DNA from: Paenacidovorax caeni
Lineage (GTDB): Bacteria > Pseudomonadota > Gammaproteobacteria > Burkholderiales > Burkholderiaceae_C
DNA: 64,000 nt
Direction of reading: 5' to 3'
NCBI RefSeq assembly: GCF_001298675.1
Contig: NZ_CYIG01000005.1
Location: 62,001 to 126,000, forward strand
Both the position numbers and the translations under genes were made by a program. Under the pieces are notes generated by a model that searched no databases, was not told the DNA's origin, and saw only the letters and a list, made by a program, of their open reading frames with translations. Position 1 is the first letter of the stretch, and each line of letters starts with the position of its first letter. Positions 27,856 to 34,767 of the stretch are shown here, one piece after another.

Positions 27856-28008
27856 AGCCTCGAAGGGGAGTAGCTCCCATGGCCCGTGCCTCGGTCTCGT
27901 CCGGTGCGCGGGCTTGTCGGTTCTGTCGTCAGTACGAAGCGCATGCTTCCGGCAGCCCGGATCCGCCGCGTGGCACGCACGCCCGGATTGAGCAAGACCT
28001 TTGATGGC
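27856..28008 (+). promoter_or_regulatory. yybP-ykoY manganese riboswitch upstream of the second TerC gene
   Basis: The 5' part has GAAGGGGAGTAGCTCCC from 27862 and the 3' part GAGCAAGACCTTTG to 28003, with GTCGTCAGTACGAAGCG in the middle: the conserved yybP-ykoY elements. P1 can be extended outward by GAGCC and GGCTC (27856-27860 and 28004-28008). The TerC start codon lies about 200 bases further on; the leader between holds short GC-rich hairpins but no clear ribosome-binding-site decoy, so the output mechanism is unclear. Confidence 0.88.
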
Positions 28009-28209
28009 TCTTGGAGCGCATGGTTGGCCTGGGCGGTGACGCCGGGCGGGGCTGTGCCCTTGCCAGGGGCTGATCAAGGATGGCCTCCTCTCGACATACC
28101 GCGCACGCGGTAGGAGCGAATCCCTGACAGTCCCTGGTAGCCCGTTGGTGCGGGTGGTGTGGTGCCTTGTGGCGCGCGCCGTCCTTCGGTTACTGGTGAT
28201 TGGGAAGCT

Positions 28210-28947
28210 ATGGACTTTTTGACTTCGCCCGCGTTCTGGTTCGCGCTCGGGCAGATCATTCTCATCGACATTCTGCTGGGCGGCGACAACGCGGTGGTCA
28301 TTGCACTGGCCTGCCGCAAGCTGCCGCCACAGCTGCGCACCAAAGGCATCCTCTGGGGCACGGCGGGGGCGATCCTGCTGCGTGTGGTGCTGATCGCCTT
28401 CGCCATGACGCTGCTGACGCTGTCGTTCATCAAGGTGCTGGGGGCCTTGCTGCTGCTGTGGATCGGCGTGAAGCTGATCGCGCCTGACGACGACGACCAT
28501 GGCAACGTGCAAAGCAGCGACAAGCTGCTGGCGGCGATCCAGACCATCATCGTGGCCGACTTGGTCATGAGCGTGGACAACGTCATTGCCATTGCCGGCG
28601 CGGCCCATTCGGCGCCGGGCGAGCACCACCTGCTGCTCGTTGTGCTGGGCCTGATGATCTCCATTCCGATCATCGTTTGGGGCAGCCAAATCGTCATCAA
28701 GCTCATGGAACGCTTCCCGGTCGTCATCGTGTTTGGCGGCATGCTGCTGGGCTGGATCGCCGGCAGCATGGCCGTAACCGACCCCGTGTTCGTCAGCCCC
28801 GAGCAGTGGCAATGGGTGCCCAAGCTGACACCGTCCGATGCCGTCAAGCACGGCGCCAGCGTGGCGGGTGCGCTGCTGGTTCTGCTCATTGGCAAGTGGC
28901 TGCAGGCGCGCCGCAAGGCGGCCCTGCCCGACGCCGGACTCCACTGA
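28210..28947 (+). CDS. TerC family integral membrane protein (YjbE/YceF type)
   Basis: 245 residues from MDFLTSPAFWFALGQ with GGGA 5 bases upstream. About seven hydrophobic helices are seen, with the TerC acidic motifs in ILLGGDNAVVIALACRK and VADLVMSVDNVIAIAGAA. This is the short TerC branch, distinct from the Alx-like neighbour. The family is linked to manganese export and metallation of exported proteins. A yybP-ykoY riboswitch in its leader supports manganese control. A small conserved gene follows 30 bases downstream, probably in the same transcript. Confidence 0.93.
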   Translation: MDFLTSPAFWFALGQIILIDILLGGDNAVVIALACRKLPPQLRTKGILWGTAGAILLRVVLIAFAMTLLTLSFIKVLGALLLLWIGVKLIAPDDDDHGNVQSSDKLLAAIQTIIVADLVMSVDNVIAIAGAAHSAPGEHHLLLVVLGLMISIPIIVWGSQIVIKLMERFPVVIVFGGMLLGWIAGSMAVTDPVFVSPEQWQWVPKLTPSDAVKHGASVAGALLVLLIGKWLQARRKAALPDAGLH

Positions 28948-28977
28948 CCTCCCTTTCTTCGACAAAGGACAAGCCCC

Positions 28978-29400
28978 ATGCAATCCGTGATCGTGTACAT
29001 CGACGATGCCGACCATGCCCGTGCCGTGCTCGCACCCCTGGTGGCGCGTGCGGGTGCCGCGCCGTGCCGCTGGATCGTCGTGGCCTGCGCGCCGCGCATG
29101 ACCCACCGCATCAGCAAGTGGGTCAGCCACAGTGCGCGCGAGAACTGGCGCGCCAAGTGGGCCGACAAGCTGTTCGCCCAGGTACTGCCCTGGCTGGGCC
29201 GCGGCAGCACCGATGTGACCACCGTGCTGGCCAAGGGACCGTTGCCCGAGTTGGCGGAGCAGCTGCAGGCCACGCATGGCATGGCCCAGGTGGTGGATGC
29301 ACGCCGCCCCAAGGCTGCACCAGCGCCCCGTGGGGGGCACAACCCATCGTCGCTGCTGGCCGGGCTGAGCGCCTTGTTCGTGCTGGCCCTGGCCGACTGA
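28978..29400 (+). CDS. Hypothetical protein downstream of TerC
   Basis: 140 residues with a good ribosome binding site (AAGGA, 9 bases before ATG). It starts MQSVIVYIDDADHARAVLAP, with an alternating beta-alpha pattern like a small universal-stress or Rossmann-like fold, and ends in a hydrophobic segment (SLLAGLSALFVLALAD) that may anchor the C-terminus in the membrane. I do not recognise a named family. Sitting directly behind a manganese-riboswitch TerC gene suggests co-regulation with metal homeostasis. Confidence 0.7.
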   Translation: MQSVIVYIDDADHARAVLAPLVARAGAAPCRWIVVACAPRMTHRISKWVSHSARENWRAKWADKLFAQVLPWLGRGSTDVTTVLAKGPLPELAEQLQATHGMAQVVDARRPKAAPAPRGGHNPSSLLAGLSALFVLALAD

Positions 29401-29452
29401 GCAGCCGTTGCCCGATTGAACCAGGCGGCAGGCCGGTGCTATGCTGGCCCGC

Positions 29453-29806
29453 ATGAAACTGCTGCTCAAATGGCTGCTCAGCGCCGCCGCCCTGCTCCTC
29501 GTGGCCTACCTCTACAGCGGTGTAGAGGTGCGCAGCTTTGGCGCTGCGCTGGTGGCTGCGTTCGTCATTGGCCTGTTCAACGTGGTCCTGCGCCCCGTGC
29601 TGGTGGTACTGACGTTGCCGGTGACGGTGGTCACCGTGGGGCTGTTCCTGTTCGTCATCAACGCGCTCATGTTCTGGGCCGCCGCGGGCGTGCTGGAGGG
29701 CTTTCACGTGCGCGGTTTTGGTGCCGCGCTGCTGGGCTCGCTGATGTACTCCGCGCTCGGCCTGCTGATCGAGTCAGCGCTCGGCGGCCTGTTCCCGAAG
29801 GCGTGA
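29453..29806 (+). CDS. Phage holin family protein (PF04020-like membrane protein)
   Basis: 117 residues with four hydrophobic helices: LLKWLLSAAALLLVAYLY, FGAALVAAFVIGLFNVVL, LTLPVTVVTVGLFLFVINA and FGAALLGSLMYSALGLLIES. The RPVLVVLTLPVTVVTVGLF stretch is characteristic of the DUF360/YvlD branch called phage holin family IV, which is mostly chromosomal and not phage lysis. An alternative ATG lies 12 bases upstream. The 3' end overlaps that of the convergent M48 protease gene by 33 bases. Confidence 0.88.
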   Translation: MKLLLKWLLSAAALLLVAYLYSGVEVRSFGAALVAAFVIGLFNVVLRPVLVVLTLPVTVVTVGLFLFVINALMFWAAAGVLEGFHVRGFGAALLGSLMYSALGLLIESALGGLFPKA

Positions 29807-31309
29807 GGCCACGGTGCGCAGCCGGGTGTCAATGATCGACGCCTCGATGTAGTCGTTCGGCCCGTTGCGCTTGCGTGCCAACTCTTGTCCCGCCTTGAAA
29901 CGGTCTACCGCCGCCGCGTAGTCGTAATGCGCCGCACGCGCCTCGGCCTCGGCGCGCAGGGCGCGTAGCGGCTGTCCCTGCTGCTGCCAGGCACTGGCCA
30001 GCAGCTGCCACAGCGTGGCGTCTTGCGGGTGCGTTGCCAGCCAGGTTTCCAAGGCGCTGGTGGCATCGCTGCCGCGGCCCAGGCGCACCAGCGTCTGGCT
30101 GCGCAGGGCCAACTCGGGCCGCGTGCCGCCCGCAGCGGGCAGGAGCTGCAAGGCGGCCTCGGGCTGGCCCGCCTGTAGTTCAACTTCGGCGGCCAGCAGC
30201 CGCGCCTGGCGCAGCGCACTGGCGTCGCCTTGCACCGCCTGGCGCAGAGGCTCCAGCATGCGCCGCGCGCCCGCCCAATCGCGCAGTTGCGCCTGGCTCA
30301 GCGCGGCGGCGTACCAGGCCGCCACGCGCTTGGGCAGGGGCTGGGCGGCAAAGCCCGTGCTGGCCGGCTCGGCGGCCCACTGGCGCAGCAGATCAATCCC
30401 GGGGCGCGACAGCACGCGTGCCCGCGCCGCCAGCATGGCGTGCTCCAGCGTGGCCACGGGCAACGACAGGCTGGCCTGCCCTGAGGGCAGGCGCGCGTGC
30501 ATGTCCGCCATGCGTTCCGTGGTCAGCGGGTGGCTGCGCAGATAGGGCCAGCTGCCGTTGTCATTCAGGCGGTTGGCCTGCTGCAGCTTGTCGAACATGC
30601 TGACGAAGCCCTCGGGCGCGAAGCCCGCCGGGGCCATCAGGCCGTAGCCCATGCGGTCGGCTTCGCGCTCCATGTCGCGCGAGAAGTTGAGCTGGTTCTG
30701 CACCGCCAGCGCCTGCCCGCCCACCATCAGGGCTTGCCCGGCGTTCGGACTTTTGCTCGCCGCCAGGGCGCCCAACACCATGGCGCCGATCATCAGCGGC
30801 GTGGTGCGCTGCTGCTGCGCCATCAGGCGCGCGATGTGGCGCTGGGTGACGTGGCTGAGCTCATGCGCCATGACCGAGGCCAGCTCGTCGCGGCTGGCCA
30901 CCACGCCGATCAGGCCCAGGTGCACGCCCATGTAGCCGCCGGGCAGGGCGAAGGCGTTCACCGTGCGGTCGCGGCCCAGCAAAATCTCCCAGGCAAAGCG
31001 CTCCTCCAGCTCGGGTGAGAGCTCGCCGCGCGCACGCGCGGCCACCACCAGGGACTGGAAAATGCCCTGCACGTACTCCTGCAGCACGGGGTCATCCACG
31101 TAGTCCGGGTCGCGATACAGCTCGCGGATGATGCTGTCGCCAATGCGCCGCTCGGCACTGGTCGTCAGCTCCAGCCCGTCGCCCAGCGTGGGCAGCGCTG
31201 GCTGTGCGTGGATACCAGGTGCCTGGAGTACACCGAATGCTATTAAAAGAGAAGCTGCTAGCGCTTTACCAGTATGCCTTGAAGGCCATTTTGGCTTGAA
31301 GTCTGTCAC
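29774..31309 (-). CDS. Periplasmic M48 metalloprotease with TPR tail (BepA-like)
   Basis: 511 residues from a GTG start with AAGGGA 6 bases upstream. The signal peptide ends at GIHAQP. The M48 zinc motif HELSH (in VMAHELSHVTQRH) and the downstream Glu (READRMGYG) are intact. Residues about 300-500 are TPR-like helical repeats. BepA-type proteases police outer-membrane assembly, degrading stalled LptD and BamA substrates. The hydrophobic core of the signal peptide (KALAASLLIAFGV) is encoded by a copy of the dispersed hairpin repeat. Confidence 0.94.
   Translation of the reverse strand: MTDFKPKWPSRHTGKALAASLLIAFGVLQAPGIHAQPALPTLGDGLELTTSAERRIGDSIIRELYRDPDYVDDPVLQEYVQGIFQSLVVAARARGELSPELEERFAWEILLGRDRTVNAFALPGGYMGVHLGLIGVVASRDELASVMAHELSHVTQRHIARLMAQQQRTTPLMIGAMVLGALAASKSPNAGQALMVGGQALAVQNQLNFSRDMEREADRMGYGLMAPAGFAPEGFVSMFDKLQQANRLNDNGSWPYLRSHPLTTERMADMHARLPSGQASLSLPVATLEHAMLAARARVLSRPGIDLLRQWAAEPASTGFAAQPLPKRVAAWYAAALSQAQLRDWAGARRMLEPLRQAVQGDASALRQARLLAAEVELQAGQPEAALQLLPAAGGTRPELALRSQTLVRLGRGSDATSALETWLATHPQDATLWQLLASAWQQQGQPLRALRAEAEARAAHYDYAAAVDRFKAGQELARKRNGPNDYIEASIIDTRLRTVASRLREQAAER
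31235..31291 (+). repeat. Dispersed hairpin repeat, copy 5, encoding a signal peptide
   Basis: AATGCTATTAAAAGAGAAGC followed by TGCTAGCGCTTTACCAG and AAGGCCATTTT: a family member with an imperfect right arm. Read on the minus strand it encodes most of the signal peptide of the M48 protease. Confidence 0.75.
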
Positions 31310-31416
31310 GACGATCCCTTGCTCCGCTGGCGGGGCGGACTACCAGCGGCAGCCCGGGTACATGGCCGTATGATGCCTTGCCGCGCCCCGTGTTCCGCAG
31401 ACCTTCGTAACCCGCC

Positions 31417-31917
31417 ATGTCCAGCACTTCCCCCCTCACCCATTTCGACGCCCAGGGCCAGGCCCACATGGTGGACGTGGGCGCCAAGCCTGCCACCCAC
31501 CGCACGGCCATTGCCACTGGGCGCATCACCATGCAGCCTGCTACGTTGGCGCTGATTGAAAGCGGCAGCGCCAAAAAGGGCGACGTACTGGGCGCGGCCC
31601 GCATTGCCGGCATCATGGCCGCGAAGAAAACCAGCGACCTGATCCCCCTGTGCCACCCCCTGGCACTGACGCGGGTGGCGGTGGACTTCGTGCTGCACCC
31701 CGACGACAGCGCCGTGCAGTGCTCCGCCACGGTGGAAACCGTGGGCCCCACAGGGGTGGAGATGGAGGCTTTGACGGCGGTGCAGGTAGCGCTGCTGACG
31801 GTTTACGACATGTGCAAGGCGGCGGATAAGCGCATGGTGATCACCGGCGTGCAGGTACTGGAAAAGCACGGGGGAAAGTCTGGGAGCTTCGTCCATACCC
31901 CTGGAGGTGCGGGGTGA
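31417..31917 (+). CDS. moaC: Cyclic pyranopterin monophosphate synthase
   Basis: 166 residues, family length. Conserved stretches are [42 protein letters not shown] and [10 protein letters not shown] with the catalytic Lys. MoaC turns the MoaA product into cyclic pyranopterin monophosphate, the second step of molybdenum cofactor synthesis. It stands alone between the divergent protease gene and the tRNA, followed by a hairpin repeat. Confidence 0.97.
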   Translation: MSSTSPLTHFDAQGQAHMVDVGAKPATHRTAIATGRITMQPATLALIESGSAKKGDVLGAARIAGIMAAKKTSDLIPLCHPLALTRVAVDFVLHPDDSAVQCSATVETVGPTGVEMEALTAVQVALLTVYDMCKAADKRMVITGVQVLEKHGGKSGSFVHTPGGAG

Positions 31918-31924
31918 TTTTGGG

Positions 31925-31970
31925 TGTAAAGCCAATCACAGCAAGCGCTGACAGCTATGTTTTTGGAAGC
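31925..31970 (-). repeat. Dispersed hairpin repeat, copy 6
   Basis: Reverse-oriented copy with AGCAAGCGCTGACAGCTATG as core. It lies between moaC and the 3' end of the tRNA gene, nine bases from the tRNA CCA end. Confidence 0.75.
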
Positions 31971-31978
31971 GCCGAGGC

Positions 31979-32055
31979 TGGCCTGCCCGGAGGGACTCGA
32001 ACCCCCGACCTATTGCTTAGAAGGCAATTGCTCTATCCAGTTGAGCTACGGGCAG
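31979..32055 (-). tRNA. tRNA-Arg (anticodon TCT)
   Basis: 77 bases with the full cloverleaf on the minus strand. The acceptor stem CTGCCCG/CGGGCAG is perfect, the D arm is GCTC..GAGC, the anticodon stem ATTGC/GCAAT encloses CTTCTAA, and the T arm GGGGG/CCCTC holds TTCGAGT. CCA is encoded at the 3' end (31981-31979). It decodes AGA and AGG, rare codons in this GC-rich genome. Confidence 0.96.
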
Positions 32056-32147
32056 AAGAATAGTGCACACAAGAAGGTGCGCATCATACTGCTTGCCTGT
32101 ATCCGTGAAATTCTTTGAGTGCTCCTATGTCGGGGCGTGTTGGGGGC

Positions 32148-32360
32148 ATGGCTGGGCATTTTGGCGGTGTGAAAAATCACCAGCCGAAGCCGCAGCCCAT
32201 CTATCAATACAGCGATTGGCCTTACTTGAACTCGGTCACCATGTTGTAGTCAGTGCAAGCGTTTGAATACACCCTCCCCGACAAACCCACCAGCCGCCTG
32301 CAGCGCTACCGGCTCACCCCCGCAGGAAAAAAACGGCTCATGCAGCCCCCCACCGCATGA
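32148..32360 (+). pseudogene. Possible small gene interrupted by a stop codon
   Basis: From ATG 32148 a frame reads 33 residues (ending YQYSDWPYLNSVTML), meets TAG at 32247, and continues in the same frame for about 36 residues (FEYTLPDKPTSRLQRYRLTP, AGKKRLMQPPTA) to TGA at 32358. The second half has a protein-like, basic composition. A start at GTG 32253 could give a 35-residue peptide. Its final TGA overlaps ATG 32357 as ATGA. Either a decayed small gene or a short leader peptide of the aminopeptidase gene. The rest of 32056-32366 shows nothing recognisable. Confidence 0.3.
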
Positions 32361-32366
32361 GCACGC

Positions 32367-33554
32367 TTGGCCTGTGCCGCCCGCCGCCCGCCGCCCGGCA
32401 CGCGGGCACTGCTGGCCTGCTTGTTGGCCCTGGCCCTGCTGCTGGCGGGCTGCGCGCACAGCCCATCGGCCACACCCAACCCGCCGGGGGCGCTGGCCTA
32501 CTACTGGAGCAGCCTGCGCGGGCACTGGGCGCTGTTGCAGGCCGCGCGCCCAGTCTCTGACTGGCTGGCCGATCCGGCCACGCCCGCAGCGCTGCGCACC
32601 CGCCTGGCGCTGGCACAGCATATGCGCGACTTCGCCAGCGCCCGGCTGCACCTGCCCGACAACGCCAGCTACCGCAGCTATGCCGAACTGCCGCGCCGCG
32701 CTGCCGTGTGGAACGTGGTGGCGGCGCCGCCCCACGCCCTCACGCTGCACCAGTGGTGCTTCCCCATCACCGGCTGCATTGGCTACCGGGGCTATTTCAA
32801 CGAGGCCGATGCACAGGCCGAGGCTGCCCACCTCGCCGCCCAAGGCCTGGAGGTGGCGGTGTACGGCGTGCCCGCCTATTCCACCCTGGGCTACCTGAAC
32901 TGGCTGGGGGGTGACCCGCTGCTGTCCACCTTCGTCCACGGCAGCGAGGGCGACCTGGTGCGCCTGCTGCTGCACGAACTGGCCCACCAGGTGCTGTATG
33001 CCCAGGGGGATACCGCCTTCAATGAATCCTTCGCCACCACCGTCGAACGCCTGGGCACCGCGCTGTGGTTGCAAGAACACGCCAGCGCCGCCACCCACGC
33101 GCAAGACCAGCTGCAGCAAACGCAGCGCCAGCAGTGGCGCGCCCTGACCCAGGGCACACGCGCGCGGCTGGCAGAAATTTATGCACAAAAAACGGCTGCA
33201 ACGCCCAACCAGCAAGCGCAAGCAGCTATGAAAAAAGAAGCGATGGAGGACTTTCGCCGCGCTTACGCCGTGTTGCGTGCGCAGTGGCAGGCGGCCCACC
33301 CCAGCCAAGACCTGCGCGGCTACGACCAGTGGGTGGCCCAGGCCAACAACGCCCGCTTTGCCACCCAAGCGGCCTACGACACCTGGGTACCCGCGCTAGA
33401 GGCCCTGTTCCAGCAACACGGCGGCGACTGGCGCCAGTTCTACGCCGCCGCACGCCAGCTGGCGGCCCTGCCCGCAAAGCAACGGAGGCAAGCGCTGTGT
33501 ACGCTGCACCCCCAGCCGGGGGTGGAGTTGGGGTGTGGGGCTGTGCAGGGCTAG
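32367..33554 (+). CDS. Putative periplasmic aminopeptidase (PF10023-type), lipoprotein
   Basis: 395 residues from TTG 32367. A signal sequence with lipobox LLLAGC is followed by a zinc-protease motif HELAH (LLHELAHQVLYAQGD) and a Glu-rich helix FNESFATTVERLG, as in the PF10023 aminopeptidase family. No ATG precedes it in frame because TGA stands at 32358. ATG 32357 is one frame off but would join this frame if one of the three 7-base units at 32376-32396 were lost. About 18 residues near 280 (TPNQQAQAAMKKEA) come from a hairpin repeat. The last 30 codons are duplicated downstream. Confidence 0.85.
   Translation: MACAARRPPPGTRALLACLLALALLLAGCAHSPSATPNPPGALAYYWSSLRGHWALLQAARPVSDWLADPATPAALRTRLALAQHMRDFASARLHLPDNASYRSYAELPRRAAVWNVVAAPPHALTLHQWCFPITGCIGYRGYFNEADAQAEAAHLAAQGLEVAVYGVPAYSTLGYLNWLGGDPLLSTFVHGSEGDLVRLLLHELAHQVLYAQGDTAFNESFATTVERLGTALWLQEHASAATHAQDQLQQTQRQQWRALTQGTRARLAEIYAQKTAATPNQQAQAAMKKEAMEDFRRAYAVLRAQWQAAHPSQDLRGYDQWVAQANNARFATQAAYDTWVPALEALFQQHGGDWRQFYAAARQLAALPAKQRRQALCTLHPQPGVELGCGAVQG
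32376..32396 (+). repeat. Heptamer repeat (GCCGCCC x3) at the start of the aminopeptidase gene
   Basis: Three perfect GCCGCCC units, 19 bases after ATG 32357. Each unit gained or lost changes the frame. With two units, ATG 32357 would read MSTLGLCRPPPGTRALL directly into the lipoprotein signal sequence. Confidence 0.9.
33185..33239 (-). repeat. Dispersed hairpin repeat, copy 7, inside the aminopeptidase gene
   Basis: Reverse-oriented member (AGCAAGCGCAAGCAGCTATG). The gene stays open through it; it encodes a polar linker about residues 273-291. Confidence 0.7.
33459..33548 (+). repeat. 90-bp direct repeat, copy A (native aminopeptidase 3' end)
   Basis: Encodes LAALPAKQRRQALCTLHPQP and the following GVELGCGAVQ of the aminopeptidase. 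Copy B at 34321 matches at all but about six positions; a shorter diverged copy C lies at 36027. Confidence 0.9.
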
Positions 33555-33585
33555 AGGCCGATTGGAGCCACAAAGCAAAACCGCT

Positions 33586-33927
33586 TCAATGCAAAGCTGC
33601 CAGCGCCGCTTCGGGCGCTTTGTCTAGCACCTTGAGCAACGCCTTGGCTGCGCCCGTTGGGCTGCGCTTGCCCTGTTCCCAATTGCGGATGGTGTCGAGC
33701 GAGACCTGAATGCGCGATGCCAACTCAGCCTGGCTCAAGCCCAGGCGCCTGCGCACCCGCCGGGCGAACTGGGCCGCATCCTGCATGGCCTCGGCCTCGT
33801 CGGCGGCTTGCTGCGTGGCAATGTCTGCCTCGGTGGTGGCATCTAGCTGCGCTGCATTCAGGCGACCTTGGGCCAGCGATGCTGGCACGCGGGGGTCAAG
33901 GGTGGTGCGTACTGTCTTGGTGGCCAT
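33586..33927 (-). CDS. HTH antitoxin partner of BrnT
   Basis: 113 residues from MATKTVRTTLDP. A 50-residue acidic, helical N-terminal part (TTEADIATQQAADEAEAM) is followed by a Cro/C1-type helix-turn-helix (LGLSQAELASRIQVSLDTIR, NWEQGKRSPTGAAKALL). It overlaps the brnT-like toxin gene by 32 bases and lies downstream of it, the usual BrnTA order. Classical BrnA is a ribbon-helix-helix protein; here the DNA-binding end is HTH. It should neutralise the toxin and repress the operon. Confidence 0.85.
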   Translation of the reverse strand: MATKTVRTTLDPRVPASLAQGRLNAAQLDATTEADIATQQAADEAEAMQDAAQFARRVRRRLGLSQAELASRIQVSLDTIRNWEQGKRSPTGAAKALLKVLDKAPEAALAALH

Positions 33928-34183
33928 AGTGGTTGATCTCTCGTTGGTTGGCTTTGCGCGCAGAGATGATGCGCATGGCATCCTGGCGGGGCGTATAGAC
34001 CACGGCAAAAAGACGTGGCCCTATCTTGCCCAGCAACTGGTAACGGTCTTCGCCATAAAGGCGCCGGGTATCGGAGCGCACCAGGCGATCGGGATCAAAA
34101 AAAGCTTGCGCCGCATAAGCAAAATCAAAGCCCCGCGCAAGAAAACACGCTTCGCTTTTGGCTTCATCCCACTCGAATTGCAT
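33896..34183 (-). CDS. brnT: BrnT family toxin
   Basis: 95 residues. Begins MQFEWDEAKSEACFLARGFD, the typical BrnT opening (FEWDxxKxxxNxxKHGVxF), with FFDPDRLV, GEDRYQLLGKIGPRLFAVVY and MRIISARKANQRE following. BrnT is a RelE-fold ribonuclease that blocks translation. The usual KHG motif is changed to LARGFD here, so activity should not be assumed. It is first in a two-gene minus-strand operon with an HTH antitoxin. Confidence 0.88.
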   Translation of the reverse strand: MQFEWDEAKSEACFLARGFDFAYAAQAFFDPDRLVRSDTRRLYGEDRYQLLGKIGPRLFAVVYTPRQDAMRIISARKANQREINHYGHQDSTHHP

Positions 34184-34210
34184 GGGTCAAGTGTAGTTCA
34201 ATGGGCCACT

Positions 34211-34252
34211 TTTGACGCGGGGTTGATGCACAGGCCGGGCAGATAGCGCGCC
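34211..34252 (+). repeat. 42-bp inter-module repeat, copy 1
   Basis: TTTGACGCGGGGTTGATGC followed by ACAGGCCGGGCAGATAGCGC. Almost identical to copy 2 at 35933, where it begins inside the end of the HI1420-type antitoxin gene. A shorter copy 3 is at 35286. Confidence 0.85.
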
Positions 34253-34274
34253 ACACCTCCACCCTGCAACGGCC

Positions 34275-34316
34275 AGAGTCACAGCTAGAGTCGCGGCTAG
34301 AGTCGCGGCTAGAGTC
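34275..34316 (+). repeat. 12-bp minisatellite (AGAGTCGCGGCT), 3.5 units
   Basis: Units at 34275, 34287 and 34299, plus a half unit; the first has ACAGCT in place of GCGGCT. It lies between the BrnT promoter region and copy B of the aminopeptidase 3' end. Confidence 0.85.
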
Positions 34317-34320
34317 AAAA

Positions 34321-34410
34321 CTGGCGGCCCTGCCCACAAAGCAACGGCGGCAAGCGCTGTGCGCCCTGCACCCCCAGCCTGGGGTGGAGTTGGGGTGTGG
34401 GGCTGTGCAG
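34321..34410 (+). repeat. 90-bp direct repeat, copy B (orphan aminopeptidase 3' end)
   Basis: About 93% identical to 33459-33548 and still open in the same frame (LAALPTKQRRQALCALHPQP, then GVELGCGAVQ) up to its own TGA at 34411. It marks the right border of the BrnT module. Confidence 0.9.
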
Positions 34411-34420
34411 TGATGCTTAC

Positions 34421-34432
34421 ACATCATGATGT
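34421..34432. promoter_or_regulatory. ACATCATGATGT palindrome, probable VapBC operator
   Basis: Perfect 12-bp palindrome 44 bases before the vapB ATG, within the AT-rich stretch that follows repeat copy B. Ribbon-helix-helix VapB proteins bind such palindromes to repress their own operon. Binding is inferred. Confidence 0.55.
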
Positions 34433-34476
34433 TTTAGAATCAAAACACTATCTGATTGCCACAAGAGAGAGCTGCC

Positions 34477-34764
34477 ATGCGCACCACCATTGACTTGGAA
34501 TACGACACCTTGATCGCAGCCAAAGAAATCGCCCGCGCTGAAAACACCAGCCTGGGCAAAGTCATCTCGCGTCTGGTGCGCCAGGCCCTGACAGGCACTA
34601 CGGGCACTACGGGCACTACGGGCACTACGGGCACCACAAGCGCGCCCGCCACCCACGCGCTCCCCGCCACAGCCACAGCCACAGGCTTTGTGCCCTTCGA
34701 GGCGCGCGGCGTGGTGGTCAGCAACGATTTGATCAACCGCTTGCGCGATGCCGAAGGCGTGTAG
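34477..34764 (+). CDS. vapB: VapB-type ribbon-helix-helix antitoxin
   Basis: 95 residues from MRTTIDLEYDTLIAAKEIAR with AGAGAG upstream. Residues 1-38 form the ribbon-helix-helix DNA-binding part. The linker TGTTGTTGTTGTTGTT is encoded by four ggcactacg units and a variant fifth. The C-terminal part (FVPFEARGVVVSNDLINRLR) should wrap the toxin. It precedes vapC by 3 bases. The in-frame 9-base units can change linker length without breaking the gene. Confidence 0.88.
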   Translation: MRTTIDLEYDTLIAAKEIARAENTSLGKVISRLVRQALTGTTGTTGTTGTTGTTSAPATHALPATATATGFVPFEARGVVVSNDLINRLRDAEGV

Positions 34765-34767
34765 GCC

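Noticed and set aside
29453-29806. Prophage remnant because of the holin family name
   Set aside because: No other phage gene is near; this PF04020-like branch is a common chromosomal membrane protein.
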